From Lolium rigidum (Eukaryota; Streptophyta; Magnoliopsida; Poales; Poaceae): a stretch of 64,000 bases of DNA. Made by a program: the position numbers and the translations under genes. The stretch spans positions 100,456,292 through 100,520,291 of the forward strand of contig NC_061510.1 in NCBI RefSeq assembly GCF_022539505.1, written 5' to 3'. The notes below the pieces were generated by a model that was not told where the DNA came from, made no database searches, and saw only the letters and a list, made by a program, of their open reading frames with translations. This document shows, in pieces, positions 12,501 through 23,154 of this stretch; within the stretch, counting starts at the first letter, position 1; every line of letters starts with the position of its first letter.

Positions 12501-12744
12501 CTGAGGCACCGCTTGATGGGATGTATTCAAATTTGTCAAAGCGACGTGGTGCAAATTTGCGAATAAAAGAATGATCAAAGTGGTGTTTTTTAGTTTCTTG
12601 GAGACAAATAATAGCACAACCACACTCCTCGATTTTATTTCTAAGGGCGAAACATTTATCTTCAGAGTTCATACCTCTGATATTCCAACATAGGATCGAC
12701 CAAAACGTATGAGACACCATGATCACACTACGGAAAGAAAACAC
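9535..12744 (-). CDS. LINE ORF2: endonuclease and reverse transcriptase
   Basis: This is an uninterrupted 1069-codon frame. Residues about 10-240 are an AP-endonuclease-like domain ([18 protein letters not shown], and SDH near its end), which nicks target DNA. A long linker is followed by a non-LTR reverse transcriptase with [37 protein letters not shown] and the catalytic YADDTL (near 10645). The protein would work with ORF1 on LINE RNA in the nucleus. The frame ends in a premature stop just after the start of the C-terminal region, where a single frameshift near 9543 breaks the continuation. The long open frame suggests recent insertion, but the element is 5' truncated and its 3' part is split, so it should be inactive. 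Confidence 0.93.
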   Translation of the reverse strand: MFSFRSVIMVSHTFWSILCWNIRGMNSEDKCFALRNKIEECGCAIICLQETKKHHFDHSFIRKFAPRRFDKFEYIPSSGASGGLITLWCSALFTGTIVHKEPFALSISLSSTKSPHTFNLTNIYGPCSGEGRTDFVYWLENLNVQHDKLWILLGDFNFVRSTENRNREGGNIDDMMKFNEIISKQTLVELPLKGRMYTWSNMQEQPLLEQLDWFFTSAEWTSVFPNTIVKPLAKPVSDHIPCVVMIETLIPRSRLFRFENFWPLHPGFQDTVQISWSKPIHTSNSAQVIAAKLKRLRGDLKHWSCSISKLSIAIENCNKLLSILDDIEDKRSLTRPEWNCRVIVKRHILRLLDYKNKYWKKRCTFRWAKLGDENTKFFHARATERYRRNNIATLKGSDGRTLDSHAEMAAAFHQAFIQRMGISVEPENNIDLSALLQPLDGLEALSTPFSHTEIDDVIKKMPVDKAPGPDGFNGMFLKSCWNIIREDFYKLCQDFWEGNITLQSLNNSLITLIPKKLTPEEVNDYRPISLLNCALKVITKLLADRLQKWILLLVHRNQYGFIKNRTIQDCLAWSFEYLHQCHTSGKPCVVLKIDFEKAFDTVEHHAILEILRAKGFDEKWINMVRLVLDSGSSSVLLNGVPGKEFRCRRGVRQGDPLSPLLFVALGDLLQTVVNAAHEEGHLQLPIDQPASEDYPIIQYADDTLAVLPASADQIDTMKTILQNYAACTGLKINFSKTQLIPINISNEVANSLAEVIGCRVASMPFTYLGLPMGTTRPTVEDLMPLVCAEWNARLSDSAIWLTYGGRLTYINSAITPLVTFAMCTLKIPLKIFEFCDRGRRQCLWRKVVNGEEKCQSLASWDRVCQPKNKGGLGVINLQIQNKALLLKHLDKFYRRADTPWVQLIWFKHYTEGVPHAMPPCGSFWWRDIIGLADIFRGVSTCTIGAGDSVLLWKDPWTEPPLWEKAARLFSFVIHKDVSVLDFANRQRLEDHLTLPLSIEAHTEWLSLENDLNDLQLDAQEADAWKPIWGADSLKPKDFYTYCFRNCSTPKHISDIWQSKCVMKHKVFAC

Positions 12745-12838
12745 TGAAAGAAACTAAGACACAACTGACTGACAGACACACACGAAGAAGTAAAAACTGA
12801 AGGACACAGACACCGATCGAGGAGCGCCAAGGCAAGGT

Positions 12839-12959
12839 TTAAGGCTCTGTGACATCTTCAGTCTCATCCTGTCCGCCTTCCTCTTCCTCCGCTCTGGTAG
12901 CTTGCAGGGCCTCTTGCGATACTTCTTCCTCGGGGACTCCACAGAGGTTAACTGCTATG
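12839..12959 (-). pseudogene. LINE ORF1 C-terminal remnant
   Basis: About 40 acidic codons (EEEVSQEALQ, then a Glu/Asp-rich tail) end at 12839, some 95 bases before the ORF2 start. The position fits the end of LINE ORF1, with the element truncated just upstream. The similarity is weak, so the assignment rests on position and composition. Confidence 0.45.
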
Positions 12960-13351
12960 GCAATGCACTGTATCTCATGAGCTTGTTCGACTACAGAACG
13001 GTTGTTAACCATCCTGATGTCATGGAAGCTCTCCATGATGTACAGTTCACTGCCTGCATCGGTTGCACCGAACTTAGCATTCAGTGCATCCCGGAGCTCT
13101 TTACCATCTGTTAAGTGCATGTACACATCACACGTACGATCAGCAAGAATACTTAGAACGCATCCGACGAAGAGAGTATTGTTTTCCTTGAACTTGTTCC
13201 GATCTTGGTCAGATATAGTTCCTTCGTGTAAACCATCGGCAACTTCGAACACTTTCGGATGAGTAAGCCGCAGCATGGCCTTATACTGCCACCTCTTGAA
13301 GTGCACACCGGTAAACTTATCCGGCCTCAGTGCATCGGAAAAACCAGCCAT
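12960..13351 (-). pseudogene. Copia-1 gag N-terminus
   Basis: The start codon at 13351 opens MAGFSDALRPDKFTG, the start of a grass copia gag. The reading continues through the FKRWQ and MYxxLTDGKELRDAL regions to EIQCIA, where the LINE entered. An upstream in-frame ATG at 13441 is less likely to be the real start because the gag similarity begins at MAGF. The rest of gag lies on the far side of the LINE from 4716 down. The target duplication is part of the coding sequence. By chance the frame stays open across the junction into LINE sequence and ends at 12839. Confidence 0.82.
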
Positions 13352-13853
13352 TGTTAACTCAGGAAATTGCCTACAATTAGGTTTTTGGATTGTTGGATAA
13401 TTAGGCACAATTTCCATGATTAATTCCAGAATGTTAAGCATGACGACAAGTAACTACTAACATGTGAAACTCGAACATACTAGATGTAGTGATCAACATG
13501 AACAAGTAGCATAGCAAACAAGTACAACATCCATCGCTAAACAGATCGAGATATGTCGCACGTACCGATCCGGTGGAGGTGGCGGTGGAGGTGTAGCAGA
13601 TGATGTCGCAGCGAGTAACGTTGTTGATGACAACGTTGTTGATGACGGGGACGACGGGTCGAAGTAGACGGCGTTGTAGACGACGGTAGGCAGCACCGCC
13701 CGACTTGGACGGAAGGCGACCCGTGATGGAGAGCTTGAGCAGTCGCGCAGAGCGCTTCCCAAAAACCTAATTCACCCTCTCCCGTACAGGATCGCAAGGA
13801 CGAGCGGTTCCGGAGACCTGCTCTCCCGTTCGCCGATGCACGTCGGCGCGCGG
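13352..13853 (-). other. Copia-1 leader and unresolved rest of the 5' LTR
   Basis: This stretch lies between the part of the right LTR that can be compared with the left copy and the gag start. It must hold the end of the LTR, the primer-binding site and the leader. The left LTR is cut at position 1, so the inner boundary cannot be set by comparison. I do not see a clean TGGTATCAGAGC-type primer site. Confidence 0.55.
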
Positions 13854-14454
13854 GATGGAGTAGACTACGATGGCGGCGCAAGCAGAGAGAGGTGGATACC
13901 CTAACTCGTGTATTAGATGTGTTTCTGCGGTAGCCGGGCAGGAGATTATATAGGCTCGGGAAACCCTAGGCAACGTGGGCCACGCCCACGTCGCACGAAC
14001 GTTTCGAGTCGGTTACCGATAGCCCACGATCCGGGAGCGACCCGAACCGACTAACTGCGACGCGTCCGTCTAGGACTCCGTTCGTTTTCCCGAGCTGCAA
14101 AAAGTAAGGAAAGTCTCGGCTCGAGGCTCAATCCACTCACCACGAGCGCGGCGCGCGTCGTGACGTGTCGTGTCGAGTCGAGACGAGACGAGCGAGCGAG
14201 GAGGAGGAGGAGCGCGCGTGTAGCACTCCTATTCTCACTCACTTACTAGTGGTGGAACAACCCACCTTATAAGGTGGTCTAACTTCCTCCCAACTTTCCA
14301 TGTGGGACTAAACTTCCCACCTCTAGCCACTCCCTAGTGAGCTGCCACCAACTTGGGCTCAAACTCACAAGGCTGCCACTATGTGGGCTTTGAGATTTAT
14401 AGGAAAAACTGAAATCTAATTTGGGCCACTAAAAATGGGCCCAATATTTCAACA
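13854..14454 (-). repeat. Copia-1 5' LTR (comparable part)
   Basis: It matches positions 1-641 except for the pentamer tract and about four base changes (for example CTAGGC versus CTAGGT, TTACCG versus TTACAG). Its true inner end lies further left. The outer end abuts AGATC, the start of a different copia gag region. Confidence 0.88.
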
Positions 14455-15293
14455 AGATCAAGAACCAGCCGTGTAATACTGCCGCAGAATCCTTCTCTCC
14501 CAGATGGCATCGTCCTCTTCCGCATCTGCAATGGCAACCCTGGCTTCTGCCCTTGGTGCCCCTCCCACTGAAAAGCTCACCCGTGAGAATCACCTATTTT
14601 GGAAGACGCAGGTGCTCCCTTCCCTGCGAGGTGCGCAAGTTATGGGTCTTCTCGATGGCTCTGACCGCGCCCCTGTGAAAAACCTTGAAACCGAGGACGC
14701 TGACAAGAACAAGATAATCACCTCCAACCCAGCATATGAGGTATGGCATGCTCGTGACCAAACAGTTTTGGGATGGCTGGTGCGCTCCCTGTCATCCGAT
14801 CTCCTTGCTCAGACCATCGGTTTGGAGCATGCATCAGAGGTATGGGCTGCAATAGAGGCTACTTTTTCTTCGCAATCTCGAGCTCGTATCAATATGCTGT
14901 GTGGAGCCCTTTCCAATACAAAGAAACTTGATCTCACTGCTGCACAGTTTATCTCAAAGATGAAGGGCTTTGTTTTGGAACTTGCAGCCGCTGGAAAAAT
15001 AGTGGATGATGATGAACTTAAAGGGTACATCCTCAATGGACTTGATGGTGACTATAATCCTCTGGTTGCTTCCATAAATGCAGTGCCTTCCACCACATTG
15101 AATGACATGTGTGCTCAACTTGAAGCCTATGACTATCGCCAATCCATGTTATCTGAATCAGGACATAGTTCTGGAGGTTTTCAGTCCTCAGCAAATGTTG
15201 CAGCACGCCACCGACCCTACTACCCATCTCCTCCGCGTGGTGACCATAGAGCCCGGGATGGTGGTGGCTATGAGCGCCAACAACCCTCTAACA
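14455..15293 (+). pseudogene. Copia-2 gag fragment
   Basis: The frame opening at 14504 (MASSSSASAMATLASAL) encodes a UBN2/Ty1-copia type gag: LTRENHLFWKTQVLPSLRG, then VLGWLVRSLS, the EVWAAIEATFSSQSRARI region, and ILNGLDGDYNPLV. Gag would form the virus-like particle. It is a different family and on the opposite strand to Copia-1, which inserted just upstream of its start codon. Gag breaks off before any zinc knuckle. The last dozen codons up to the stop at 15316 come from the 109-bp tandem repeat. No pol or LTR of this family is present, so this is a truncated remnant. Confidence 0.82.
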
Positions 15294-15619
15294 GGCTACA
15301 GTTACAGCAATACTAGTCAGGAATGATAATATCAAACACTAGACGTGTACCAGAGAACCATATCCATATGTCCAAATTCCTAATCACTTGATAGGAAAGT
15401 CGGCTACAGTTACAATAGCAATACTCAGAAATGAATGATAATATCAAACACTAAACATGTAGCAGACCATATCCATCTGTCCAAATTCCTAATCGCTTGA
15501 TTCGAATGTCGGCTACAGTTACATCAGCAATACTCAGAAATGAATGATAATATCAAACACTAAACATGTGGCAGACCATATCCATCTGTCCAAATTCCTA
15601 ATCAGTTGATACATGTGTC
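15294..15619. repeat. Three-unit tandem repeat, 109-bp unit
   Basis: Units begin GGCTACAGTTACA at 15294, 15402 and 15511. Each contains ATGATAATATCAAACACTA and TCCAAATTCCTAATC. The units are about 90 percent alike by eye. A further CAGCAATACTCAG echo near 15770 suggests the array belongs to intron 2 of the truncated prohibitin copy. Confidence 0.9.
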
Positions 15620-15802
15620 GAATCCACTTGCCGGCCAAAATAAATAACACTGATAGTAATATGTACTAGTAATAGCAGGAGAGCAGACCCCTTGGCTTGG
15701 GTCTGTGGTCCCAAACCAAACATGGACTTGGCATGCAGATTTAGCACCAAAACACTGCGAATTAGCACAGCAATACTCAGGATCTGGGGAAGCAAACGTT
15801 AC

Positions 15803-16186
15803 CATCTGGAGATCCCTGCTCCCGGAAGTGCTCTCGACGAGGTTGGGTCGTGCGCGGACGTCGTAGATGATGGGCCTCTCGATGAGTGGGATGATGAGGT
15901 GAGTCCCCTCGGGGTAGACCTGCAGGCAAGGGAAGGGAGATGAGACGACCGCGAGATCCAGCGAATCGAGCAACCATGAGAGAGATCGGGGAGGGAGGGG
16001 TCGGGTCGGTCCGAGGAGGACTAGTCTCACCTTGTCCTTGATCCCCTCGAAGCGGTTGAAGACGATGGCCCGGTGGCCTCCCTCGACGTTGTAGAGCGTG
16101 TTGGTGGCGCCGAACCAGAGCGCGCCGCCCGCCAGCGCCAGCTTGACCATGGCGCCCGCCCCCGCCGGCGCCTTGATTTTGTTCAT
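15803..16186 (-). pseudogene. Truncated duplicate of the prohibitin gene (exons 1-2)
   Basis: Exon 1 (16031-16186) and exon 2 (15803-15919) encode the same peptide as exons 1-2 of the complete gene: [11 protein letters not shown], the membrane segment, [10 protein letters not shown], then [12 protein letters not shown] to SGSRDLQM. Splice signals are intact (donor GTGAG at 16030, acceptor CTGCAG at 15920, donor GTAACG at 15802). Intron 1 is 111 bases and has no in-frame stop. Beyond about 180 bases of intron 2 the sequence changes to tandem repeats and a copia gag, and exons 3-5 are not in the window to the left. It keeps a full-looking promoter region. If transcribed it could yield only a 91-residue N-terminal fragment or longer read-through products. 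The missing exons may be lost or lie beyond the window start. Confidence 0.9.
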
Positions 16187-16509
16187 CTCGGAGACGCGCG
16201 CGTGGTCGCCGGGGATGGCCGGGGTTTAGCTAGGGTTTTCTGAGCGATTTGGGGGTGGAGAAAGGGGAGGCGGCGGAGGAAGAGGGAGGCTAGGGATGGT
16301 GGAGGGGAAGGGTGGCCGTGGGTGTTAAGTGGGTCGGGAGGGTCGATCTGGGCCGTCAGATTTCGGACGGACGGTGCGGAAGCTCGTTTCTTTCCTCCGC
16401 TGCAAGAAAACGAAATGCCACCGCTGGCTTCCGGTCCAAGATGGTATCTATCGTATCTCGCGCACTGACTCCTCGGTCCCACTCCCTACCGTACGGTAGG
16501 CACGTTTCC
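16187..16509 (-). promoter_or_regulatory. 5' UTR and promoter region of the truncated prohibitin copy
   Basis: It aligns with 35773-36050 upstream of the complete gene: TTTAGCTAGGG, TGAGCGATTTGGGGG, GGCGGCGGAGGAAGAGGGAGG, then the GGACGG repeats and TACGGTAGGCACGTTTC. The similarity stops at the poly(T) of the adjoining LINE, so this copy's promoter is cut about 320 bases upstream of the start codon. Confidence 0.75.
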
Positions 16510-16575
16510 TTTCTCTTTTTTTTTAAATTCACACTATATTAAGCAAGCCACCTCATTAAAAACCTTCCAGCCCCT
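16510..16575 (-). mobile_element. 3' end of LINE-2 with poly(A) complement
   Basis: A T-rich run (about 16510-16524) followed by about 50 bases up to CCCCT is the 3' tip of the LINE whose body resumes at 24725. The Athila-like element between carries the CCCCT duplication on both sides, which joins the two parts. Confidence 0.7.
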
Positions 16576-18176
16576 TGATGGCGTGTATTTCACACGTTCG
16601 TTGGGCAACCCCAAGAGGAAGGTATGATGAGCACAGCAGCAAGTTTTCCCTCAGAAAGAAACCAAGGTTTATCGAACCAGGAGGAGCCAAGAAGCACGTT
16701 GAAGGTTGATGGAGGCGGGATGTAGTGCGGCGCAACACCGAGATTCCGGCGCCAACGTGGAACCCGCACAACACAACCAAAGTACTTTGCCCCAACGAAA
16801 CAAGTGAGGTTGTCAATCTCACCGGCTTGCTGTAACAAAGGATTAACCGTATTGTGTGGAAGATGATTGTTTGCAGAGAAAACAGTAAAAACAAGTATTG
16901 CAAGTAGATTGTATTTCAAGAAAGAGAATTGGACCGGGGTCCACAGCTCACTAGAGGTGTCTCTCCCATAAGACGAACAAGCATGTTGGGTGAACAAATT
17001 ACAGCTTGGGCAATTGACAAATAAAGAGAGCATAACAATGCACATACATATCATGATGAGTATAGTGAGATTTAATTGGGCATTACGACAAAGTACATAG
17101 ACCGCCATCCAACCGCATCTATGCCTAAAAAGTCCACCTTCGAAGTTATCATCCGAACCCCTCCAAGTATTAAGTTGCAAAGCAACAGACAATTGCATTA
17201 AATATGGTGCGTAATGTAACTAGTGACTACATCCTTGAACATAGCACTAATGTTTTATCCCTAGTGGCAACAAGCACAACACAACCTTAGAACTTTATGT
17301 CACCGTCCCAGTGTCAATGCCGGCATGAACCCACTATCGAGCATAAGTACTCCCTCTTGGAGTTAAAAGCATCTACTTGGCCAGAGCATCTACTAGTAAC
17401 GGAGAGCATGCAAGATCATAAACAACACATAAGCATAACTTTGATAATCAACATAACAAGTATTCTCTATTCATCGGATCCCAACAAACGCAACATATAG
17501 AATTACATATAGATGATCTTGATCATGATAGGCAGCTCACAAGATCCGACAATGATAGCACAATGGGGAGAAGACAACCATCTAGCTACTGCTATGGACC
17601 CATAGTCCAGGGGTAGACTACTCACTCATCACTCCGGAGGCGACCATGGCGGTGTAGAGTCCTCCGGGAGATGATTCCCCTCTCCGGCAGGGTGCCGGAG
17701 GCGATCTCCAGGATCCCCCGAGATGGGATCGGCGGCGACGGTGTCTCAGTAATGTTTTCCGTATCGTGGCTCTCGGTACAGGGGGTTTCGTCACGGAGGC
17801 TTTAAGTAGGCGGAAGGGCAAGTCGAGAGGCGGCACGGGGGCCCACACCATAGGCCGGCGCGGCCAGGGGTGGGGCCGCGCCGCCCTAGGGTTTGGCCAC
17901 CCCGTGGCCCCTCTTCGTCTCGTCTTCGGTCTTCTGGAAGCTTCGTGAGAAAATAGGCCTCTAGGCTTTTATTTCGTCCAATTCCGAGAATATTTCTTTA
18001 CTAGGATTTCTGAAACCAAAAACAGCAGAAAACAAGAATCGGCACTTCGGCATCTTGTTAATAGGTTAGTTCCGTAAAATGCACGAATATGACATAAAGT
18101 GTGCATAAAACATGTAGATAACATCAATAATGTGGCATGGAACACAAGAAATTATCGATACGTTGGAGACGTATCA
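16576..18176 (-). repeat. 3' LTR of the Athila-like element
   Basis: It is collinear with the other LTR, with scattered substitutions and small indels. A GC-rich stem (17853-17865 pairing with 17874-17886) lies upstream of a CTTAAAG-like TATA box when read on the minus strand. Confidence 0.92.
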
Positions 18177-18195
18177 GCATCCCCAAGCTTAGTTC
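18177..18195 (-). promoter_or_regulatory. Polypurine tract of the Athila-like element
   Basis: The minus strand reads CTAAGCTTGGGGATGC directly before the 3' LTR, the normal place for the plus-strand primer. Confidence 0.75.
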
Positions 18196-20918
18196 TCGCT
18201 CGTCCCGAGCAGGTAAAACGATAACAAAGATAATTTCTGGAGTGACATGCCATCATAATCTTGATCATACTATTTGTAAAGCATATGTAGAGAATGCAGC
18301 GATCAAAACAATGTGTATGACATGAGTAAACAAGTGAATCATAAAGCAAAGACTTTTCATGAATAGCACTTCAAGACAAGCATCAATAAGTCTTGCATAA
18401 GAGTTAACTCATAAAGCAATAATTCAAAGTAAAGGTATTGAAACAACACAAAAGAAGATTAAGTTTCAGCGGTTGCTTTCAACTTGTAACATGTATATCT
18501 CATGGATATTGTCAACATAGAGTAATATAATAAGTGCAATAAGCAAGTATGTAGGAATCAATGCACAGTTCACACAAGTGTTTGCTTCTTGAGGTGGAGA
18601 GAAATAGGTGAACTGACTCAACATTGAAAGTAAAAGAATGGTCCTCATAGAGGAAAAGCATCGATTGCTATATTTGTGCTAGAGCTTTGATTTTGAAAAC
18701 ATGAAACAATTTTGTCAACGGTAGTAATAAAGCATATGCATCATGTAAATTATATCTTATAAGTTGCAAGCCTCATGCATAGTGTACCAATAGTGCCCGC
18801 ACCTTGTCCTAATTAGCTTGGACTACCCGGATTATCACCGCAATACATATGCTTTAACCAAGTTTCACAAAGGGGTACCTCTATGCCGCCTCGTACAAAG
18901 GTCTAAGGAGAAAGCTCGCATTTGGATTTCTCGCTTTTGATTATTCTCAACTTAGACATCCATACCGGGACAACATAGACAACAGATAATGGACTCCTCT
19001 TTTAATGCTTTAAGCATTTGACAACAATTAATTCTTTTCTCATTAGAGATTTGAGGATATTTGTCCAAAACTGAAACTTCCACCATGAATCATGGCTTTA
19101 GTTAGCGGCCCAATGTTCTTCTCTCACAATATGCATGCTCAAACCATTCAACTCAGGTAGATCGCCCTTACTTCGATACAAGACGAACATGCATAGCAAC
19201 TCACATGAAATTCAACAATGAGTTGATGGCGTTCCCCAAGTAAACATGGTTATCGCACAACAAGCAACTTAATAAGAGATAAAGTGCATAATTACATATT
19301 CAATACCACAATAGTTTTTAAGCTATTTGTCCCATGAGCTATATATTGCAAAGGTGAATGATGGAATTTTAAAGGTAGCACTCAAGCAATTTACTTTGGA
19401 ATGGCGGGAAAATACCATGTAGTATAGGTAGGTATGGTGGACACAAATGGCATAGTGGTTGGCTCAAGTATTTTGGATACATGAGAAGTATTCCCTCTCG
19501 ATACAAGGTTTAGGCTAGCAAGGTTATTTGAAACAAACACAAGGATGAACGGTACAGCAAAACTCACATAAAAGACATATTGTAAACATTATAAGACTCT
19601 ACACCGTCTTCCTTGTTGTTCAAACTCAAAACTAGAAATTATCTAGACCTTAGAGAAACCAAATATGCAAACCAAATTTTAGCATGCTCTATGTATTTCT
19701 TCATTAATGGGTGCAAAGCATATGATGCAAGAGCTTAAACATGAGCACAACAATTGCCAAGTATCACATTACCCAAGACATTTATAGCAATTACTACATG
19801 TATCATTTTCCAATTCCAACCATATAACAATTTAACGAAGGAGAAACTTCGCCATGAATACTATGAGTAGAAACCAAGGACATATTTGTCCATATGCTAC
19901 AGCGGAGCGTGTATCTCTCCCATGAAGTGAATGCTAGGATCCATTTTATTCAAACAAAACAAAAACAAAAACAAACCGACGCTCCAAGAAAAAGCACATA
20001 AGATGTGGCCGAATAAAAATATAGTTTCGGGGAGGAACCCGATAATTTGTCGATGAAGAAGGGGATGCCTTGGGCATCCCCAAGCTTAGACGCTTGAGTC
20101 TTCTTGATATATGCAGGGGTGAACCACCGGGTGCATCCCCAAGCTTAGAGCTTTCACTCTCCTTGATCATGTTGCATCATACTCCTCTCTTGATCCTTGA
20201 AAACTTCCTCCACACCAAACTCGAAACAACTCATTAGAGGGTTAGTGCACAATATAAATTGACATATTCAGAGGTGACACAATCATTCTTAACACTTCTG
20301 GACATTGCATAATGCTACTGGACATTAATGGATCAAAGAAATTCATCCAACATAGCGAAAGAGGCAATGCGAAATAAAAGGCAGAATCTGTCAAAACAGA
20401 ACAGTTCGTATTGACGAATTTTAAAATGGCACCAGACTTGCTCAAACGAAAATGCTCAAATTGAATGAAAGTTGCGTACATATCTGAGGATCATGCTCGT
20501 AAATTGGCGTAATTTTCTGAGCTACCTACAGGGAGGTGGACCCAGATTCATGACAGCAAAGAAATCTGGAACTGCGCAGTAATCCAAATCTAGTACTTAC
20601 TTTTCTATCAACGGCTTAACTTGGCACAACAAAACTCAAAACTAAGATAAGGAGAGGTTGCTACAGTAGTAAACAACTTCCAAGACACAAAATAAAAACA
20701 AAGTACTGTAGGTAAAAACATGGGTTGTCTCCCATATGCGCTTTTCTTTAACGCCTTTCAGCTAGGCGCAGAAAGTGTGTATCAAGTATTATCGAGAGAT
20801 GAAGCATCAACATCATAATTTGTTATAATAATAGAATCATAAGGTACCTTCATTCTCTTTCTAGGGAAGTGTTCCATACCTTTCTTGAGAGGAAATTGAT
20901 ATTTTATATTACCTTCCC
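18196..20918 (-). other. Non-coding 3' interior of the Athila-like element with internal polypurine copies
   Basis: No frame of retroelement type is found in 2.7 kb. Two further copies of the polypurine motif (plus strand GCATCCCCAAGCTTAG) lie at about 20075 and 20132. The region should have held RT and integrase in an autonomous relative or, as in other Athila elements, a long 3' segment. Confidence 0.65.
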
Positions 20919-21416
20919 TCATATCAATAATAGCACCAACAGTTCAAGAAAAGGTCTTCCCAATATAATGGGGCAAGATGCATTGCATTCAATATCCAAG
21001 ACAACAAAATCAACGGGAACAAGATTATTGTTAACGGTAATGCGAACATTATCAACTTTACCCAAAGGTTTCTTTGTAGAATGATCAGCAAGATTAACAT
21101 CCAAATAACAATTTTTCAGCGGTGGCAAGTCAAGCATATTATAAATTTTCTTAGGCATAACAGAAATACTTGCACCAAGATCACATAAAGCATTACAATC
21201 AAAATCTTTAACCTTCATCTTAATGATGGGCTCCCAACCATCTTCTAGCTTTTTAGGAATAGAGGCTTCGCGCTCTAGTTTCTCTTCTCTAGCTTTTATG
21301 AGAGCATTTGTAATATGATGCGTGAAAGCCAAATTTATAGCACTAGCATTAGGACTTTTAGCAAGTTTTTGCAAGAACTTTATAACTTCAGAGATGTGGC
21401 AATCATCAAAATTCAA
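20919..21416 (-). pseudogene. Athila-like aspartic protease region
   Basis: The frame contains CNALCDLGASISVMPKKIY, the retropepsin-type active site of Athila elements (DLGAS in place of the usual DTGAS). It goes on through LADHSTKKPLGKV and VDFVVLDIE to CPIILGRPFL, the conserved ILGRPFL end. The protease would cut the Gag-Pol precursor. The frame then runs into a stop and no RT follows, so it marks where pol was truncated. Confidence 0.85.
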
Positions 21417-21480
21417 ACCATTATAATCTAAAGCAATGGGATCATCATCCCCAATGTTGGAAAAAATTTCAGCAGCTTTA

Positions 21481-22900
21481 TCACAAAGTGCGTTTCAGTA
21501 GCTTTAGCAGCTTCAGCAGCTTTTCGCGCTTTGCATTAGAAGTGGAAACATTGCTAACACCAATTCTTTTATTAGTATGAGTAGGAGGTGCAGCAACATG
21601 TGTAGCATTAGCATTACTAGTGGTGGTAATAGTCCAAACTTTAGCTATATTCTTCTCTTTAGCTAGTTTTTCATTTTCTTCTCTATCCCACCTAGCACGC
21701 AGCTCAGCCATTAATCTTATATTCTCATTAATTCTAACTTGGATGGCATTTGCTGTAGTAACAATTTTATTTTCAATATCCCTATTAGGCATAACTTTTG
21801 ATTTCAAAAGATCAACATCAGAGGCAAGACTATCAACTCTAGAAACAAGAATATCAATTTTATTGAGTTTTTCCTCAACGGATTTGTTAAAGGCAGTTTG
21901 TGTACTAATAAATTCTTTAAGCATGGCTTCAAGTCCAGGGGGTGAATTCCTATTATTGTTGTAAGAATTTCCATAAGAATTACCATAGCCGTTGCCATTA
22001 TTATAAGGATATGGCCTATAGTTGTTACTAGAATTGTTCCGTAAGCATTGTTGTTGAAATTATTATTTTTAATGAAGTTTACATCAACATGTTCTTCTTG
22101 TGCAACCAATGAAGCTAATGGAACATTATTAGGATCAACATTAGTCCTATCATTCACAAGCATAGACATAATAGCATCAACCTTATCATTCAAGGAAGAG
22201 GATTCTTCAACTGAATTTACCTTCTTACCTTGTGGAGCTCTTTCCGTGTGCCATTCGGAGTAGTTGATCATCATATTATCAAGAAGCTTTGTTGCTTCAC
22301 CAAGAGTGATGGACATAAAGGTACCTCCAGCAGCTGAATCCAATAAATTCCGCGAAGAAAAATTTAGTCCTGCATAGAAGGTTTGGATGATCATCCAAGT
22401 AGTCGACCCATGGGTTGGGCAATTTTTAACCAGAGATTTCATTCTTTCCCAAGCTTGAGCAACATGTTCAGTATCTAATTGTTTAAAATTCATTATGCTA
22501 CTCCTCAAAGATATAATTTTAGCAGGGGGATAATATCTACCAATAAAAGCATCCTTGCATTTAGTCCATGAATCAATACTATTCTTAGGCAGAGATAGCA
22601 ACCTAATCTTTAGCTCTTCCTCTTAATGAGAAAGGGAACAATTTTAGTTTAATAATATCACCATCTACATCTTTATATTTTTGCATTTCGCATAGTTCAA
22701 CAAAATTATTAAGATGGGCAGCAAGCATCATCGTAACTAATTCCGGAAAATTGATCTTTCATAACAAGATTCAAGTAAAGCAGTGTTTAATTTCAAAGAA
22801 TTCTCGCTGTAGTAGCAGGTGGAGCAATAGGTGTGCATAAGAAATCATTATTATTTGTGGTTGTGAAGTCACACAACTTAGTATTTTCAGCGTTGGCCAT
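21481..22900 (-). pseudogene. Athila-like gag
   Basis: The start is probably the ATG at 22900 (MANAENTKLCDF). The retrotransposon gag domain follows in pieces: DSWTKCKDAFIGRYYPPAKI, FKQLDTEHVAQAWERMKSLV and FYAGLNFSSRNLLDSAAGGT. A basic and coiled-coil segment (LLKSKVMPNRDIENKIV) lies toward the protease. At least three frame changes occur between 22900 and 21481. The gag domain builds the particle. The broken frame means any movement relied on proteins from other copies. Confidence 0.85.
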
Positions 22901-23131
22901 TTTAGCAATAGTAAATAAAGCAAACTAGATAAAGTAAATGCAAGTAAACTAATTTTTTTGTGTTTTCGATATAGCAAACAAGATAGCAAATAAAGTAAAA
23001 CTAGCAACTAATTTTTTTGTATTTTGATTTAGTGCAGCAAACAAAGTAGTAAATAAAATAAAGCAAGACAAAAACAAAGTAAAGAGATTGAGAAGTGGAG
23101 ACTCCCTTGCAGGCGTGTCTTGATCTCCCCG

Positions 23132-23152
23132 GCAACGGCGCCGGAAAATATG
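23132..23152 (-). promoter_or_regulatory. Primer-binding site of the Athila-like element
   Basis: The minus strand shows CGGCGCCGTTGCCGGGGAG just inside the 5' LTR, the common grass Gypsy primer site usually ascribed to tRNA-Asp. Confidence 0.78.
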
Positions 23153-23154
23153 CT

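Larger units (their letters stand above)
4717..12959 (-). mobile_element. L1-type LINE inserted in Copia-1 gag
   Basis: The 16 bases GCAATGCACTGTATCT occur on both sides (4701-4716 and 12960-12975) and form the target duplication. The left side begins with a run of T, the complement of the LINE poly(A) tail, so the element is on the minus strand. It contains the end of ORF1, all of the ORF2 endonuclease and RT, and the ORF2 C-terminal zinc region, and is truncated at its 5' end within ORF1. A separate LTR element (5005-9207) later split its 3' part. The order of events is therefore Copia-1, then the LINE, then the LTR element. Confidence 0.92.
1..14454 (-). mobile_element. Ty1/copia LTR retrotransposon (Copia-1), split by nested insertions
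   Basis: Near-identical terminal repeats lie at the window start and at the right end. Between them, remains of gag, protease, integrase, reverse transcriptase and RNase H run right to left, which is the Ty1/copia order on the minus strand. On the minus strand the LTR begins TGTTGAAATA, at 641 and at 14454. Apart from a repeat-length change, only about four substitutions separate the LTR copies, so the insertion is young. The element is long because a LINE carrying a further LTR element interrupts its gag. The five bases right of the element are AGATC; the matching target duplication would lie left of the window. I did not assign a family name. Confidence 0.9.

Noticed and set aside
15602..16186. 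Single-exon prohibitin-like ORF
   Set aside because: The frame runs through intron 1 and into intron 2; splice sites and the complete copy show it is two exons of a truncated gene.
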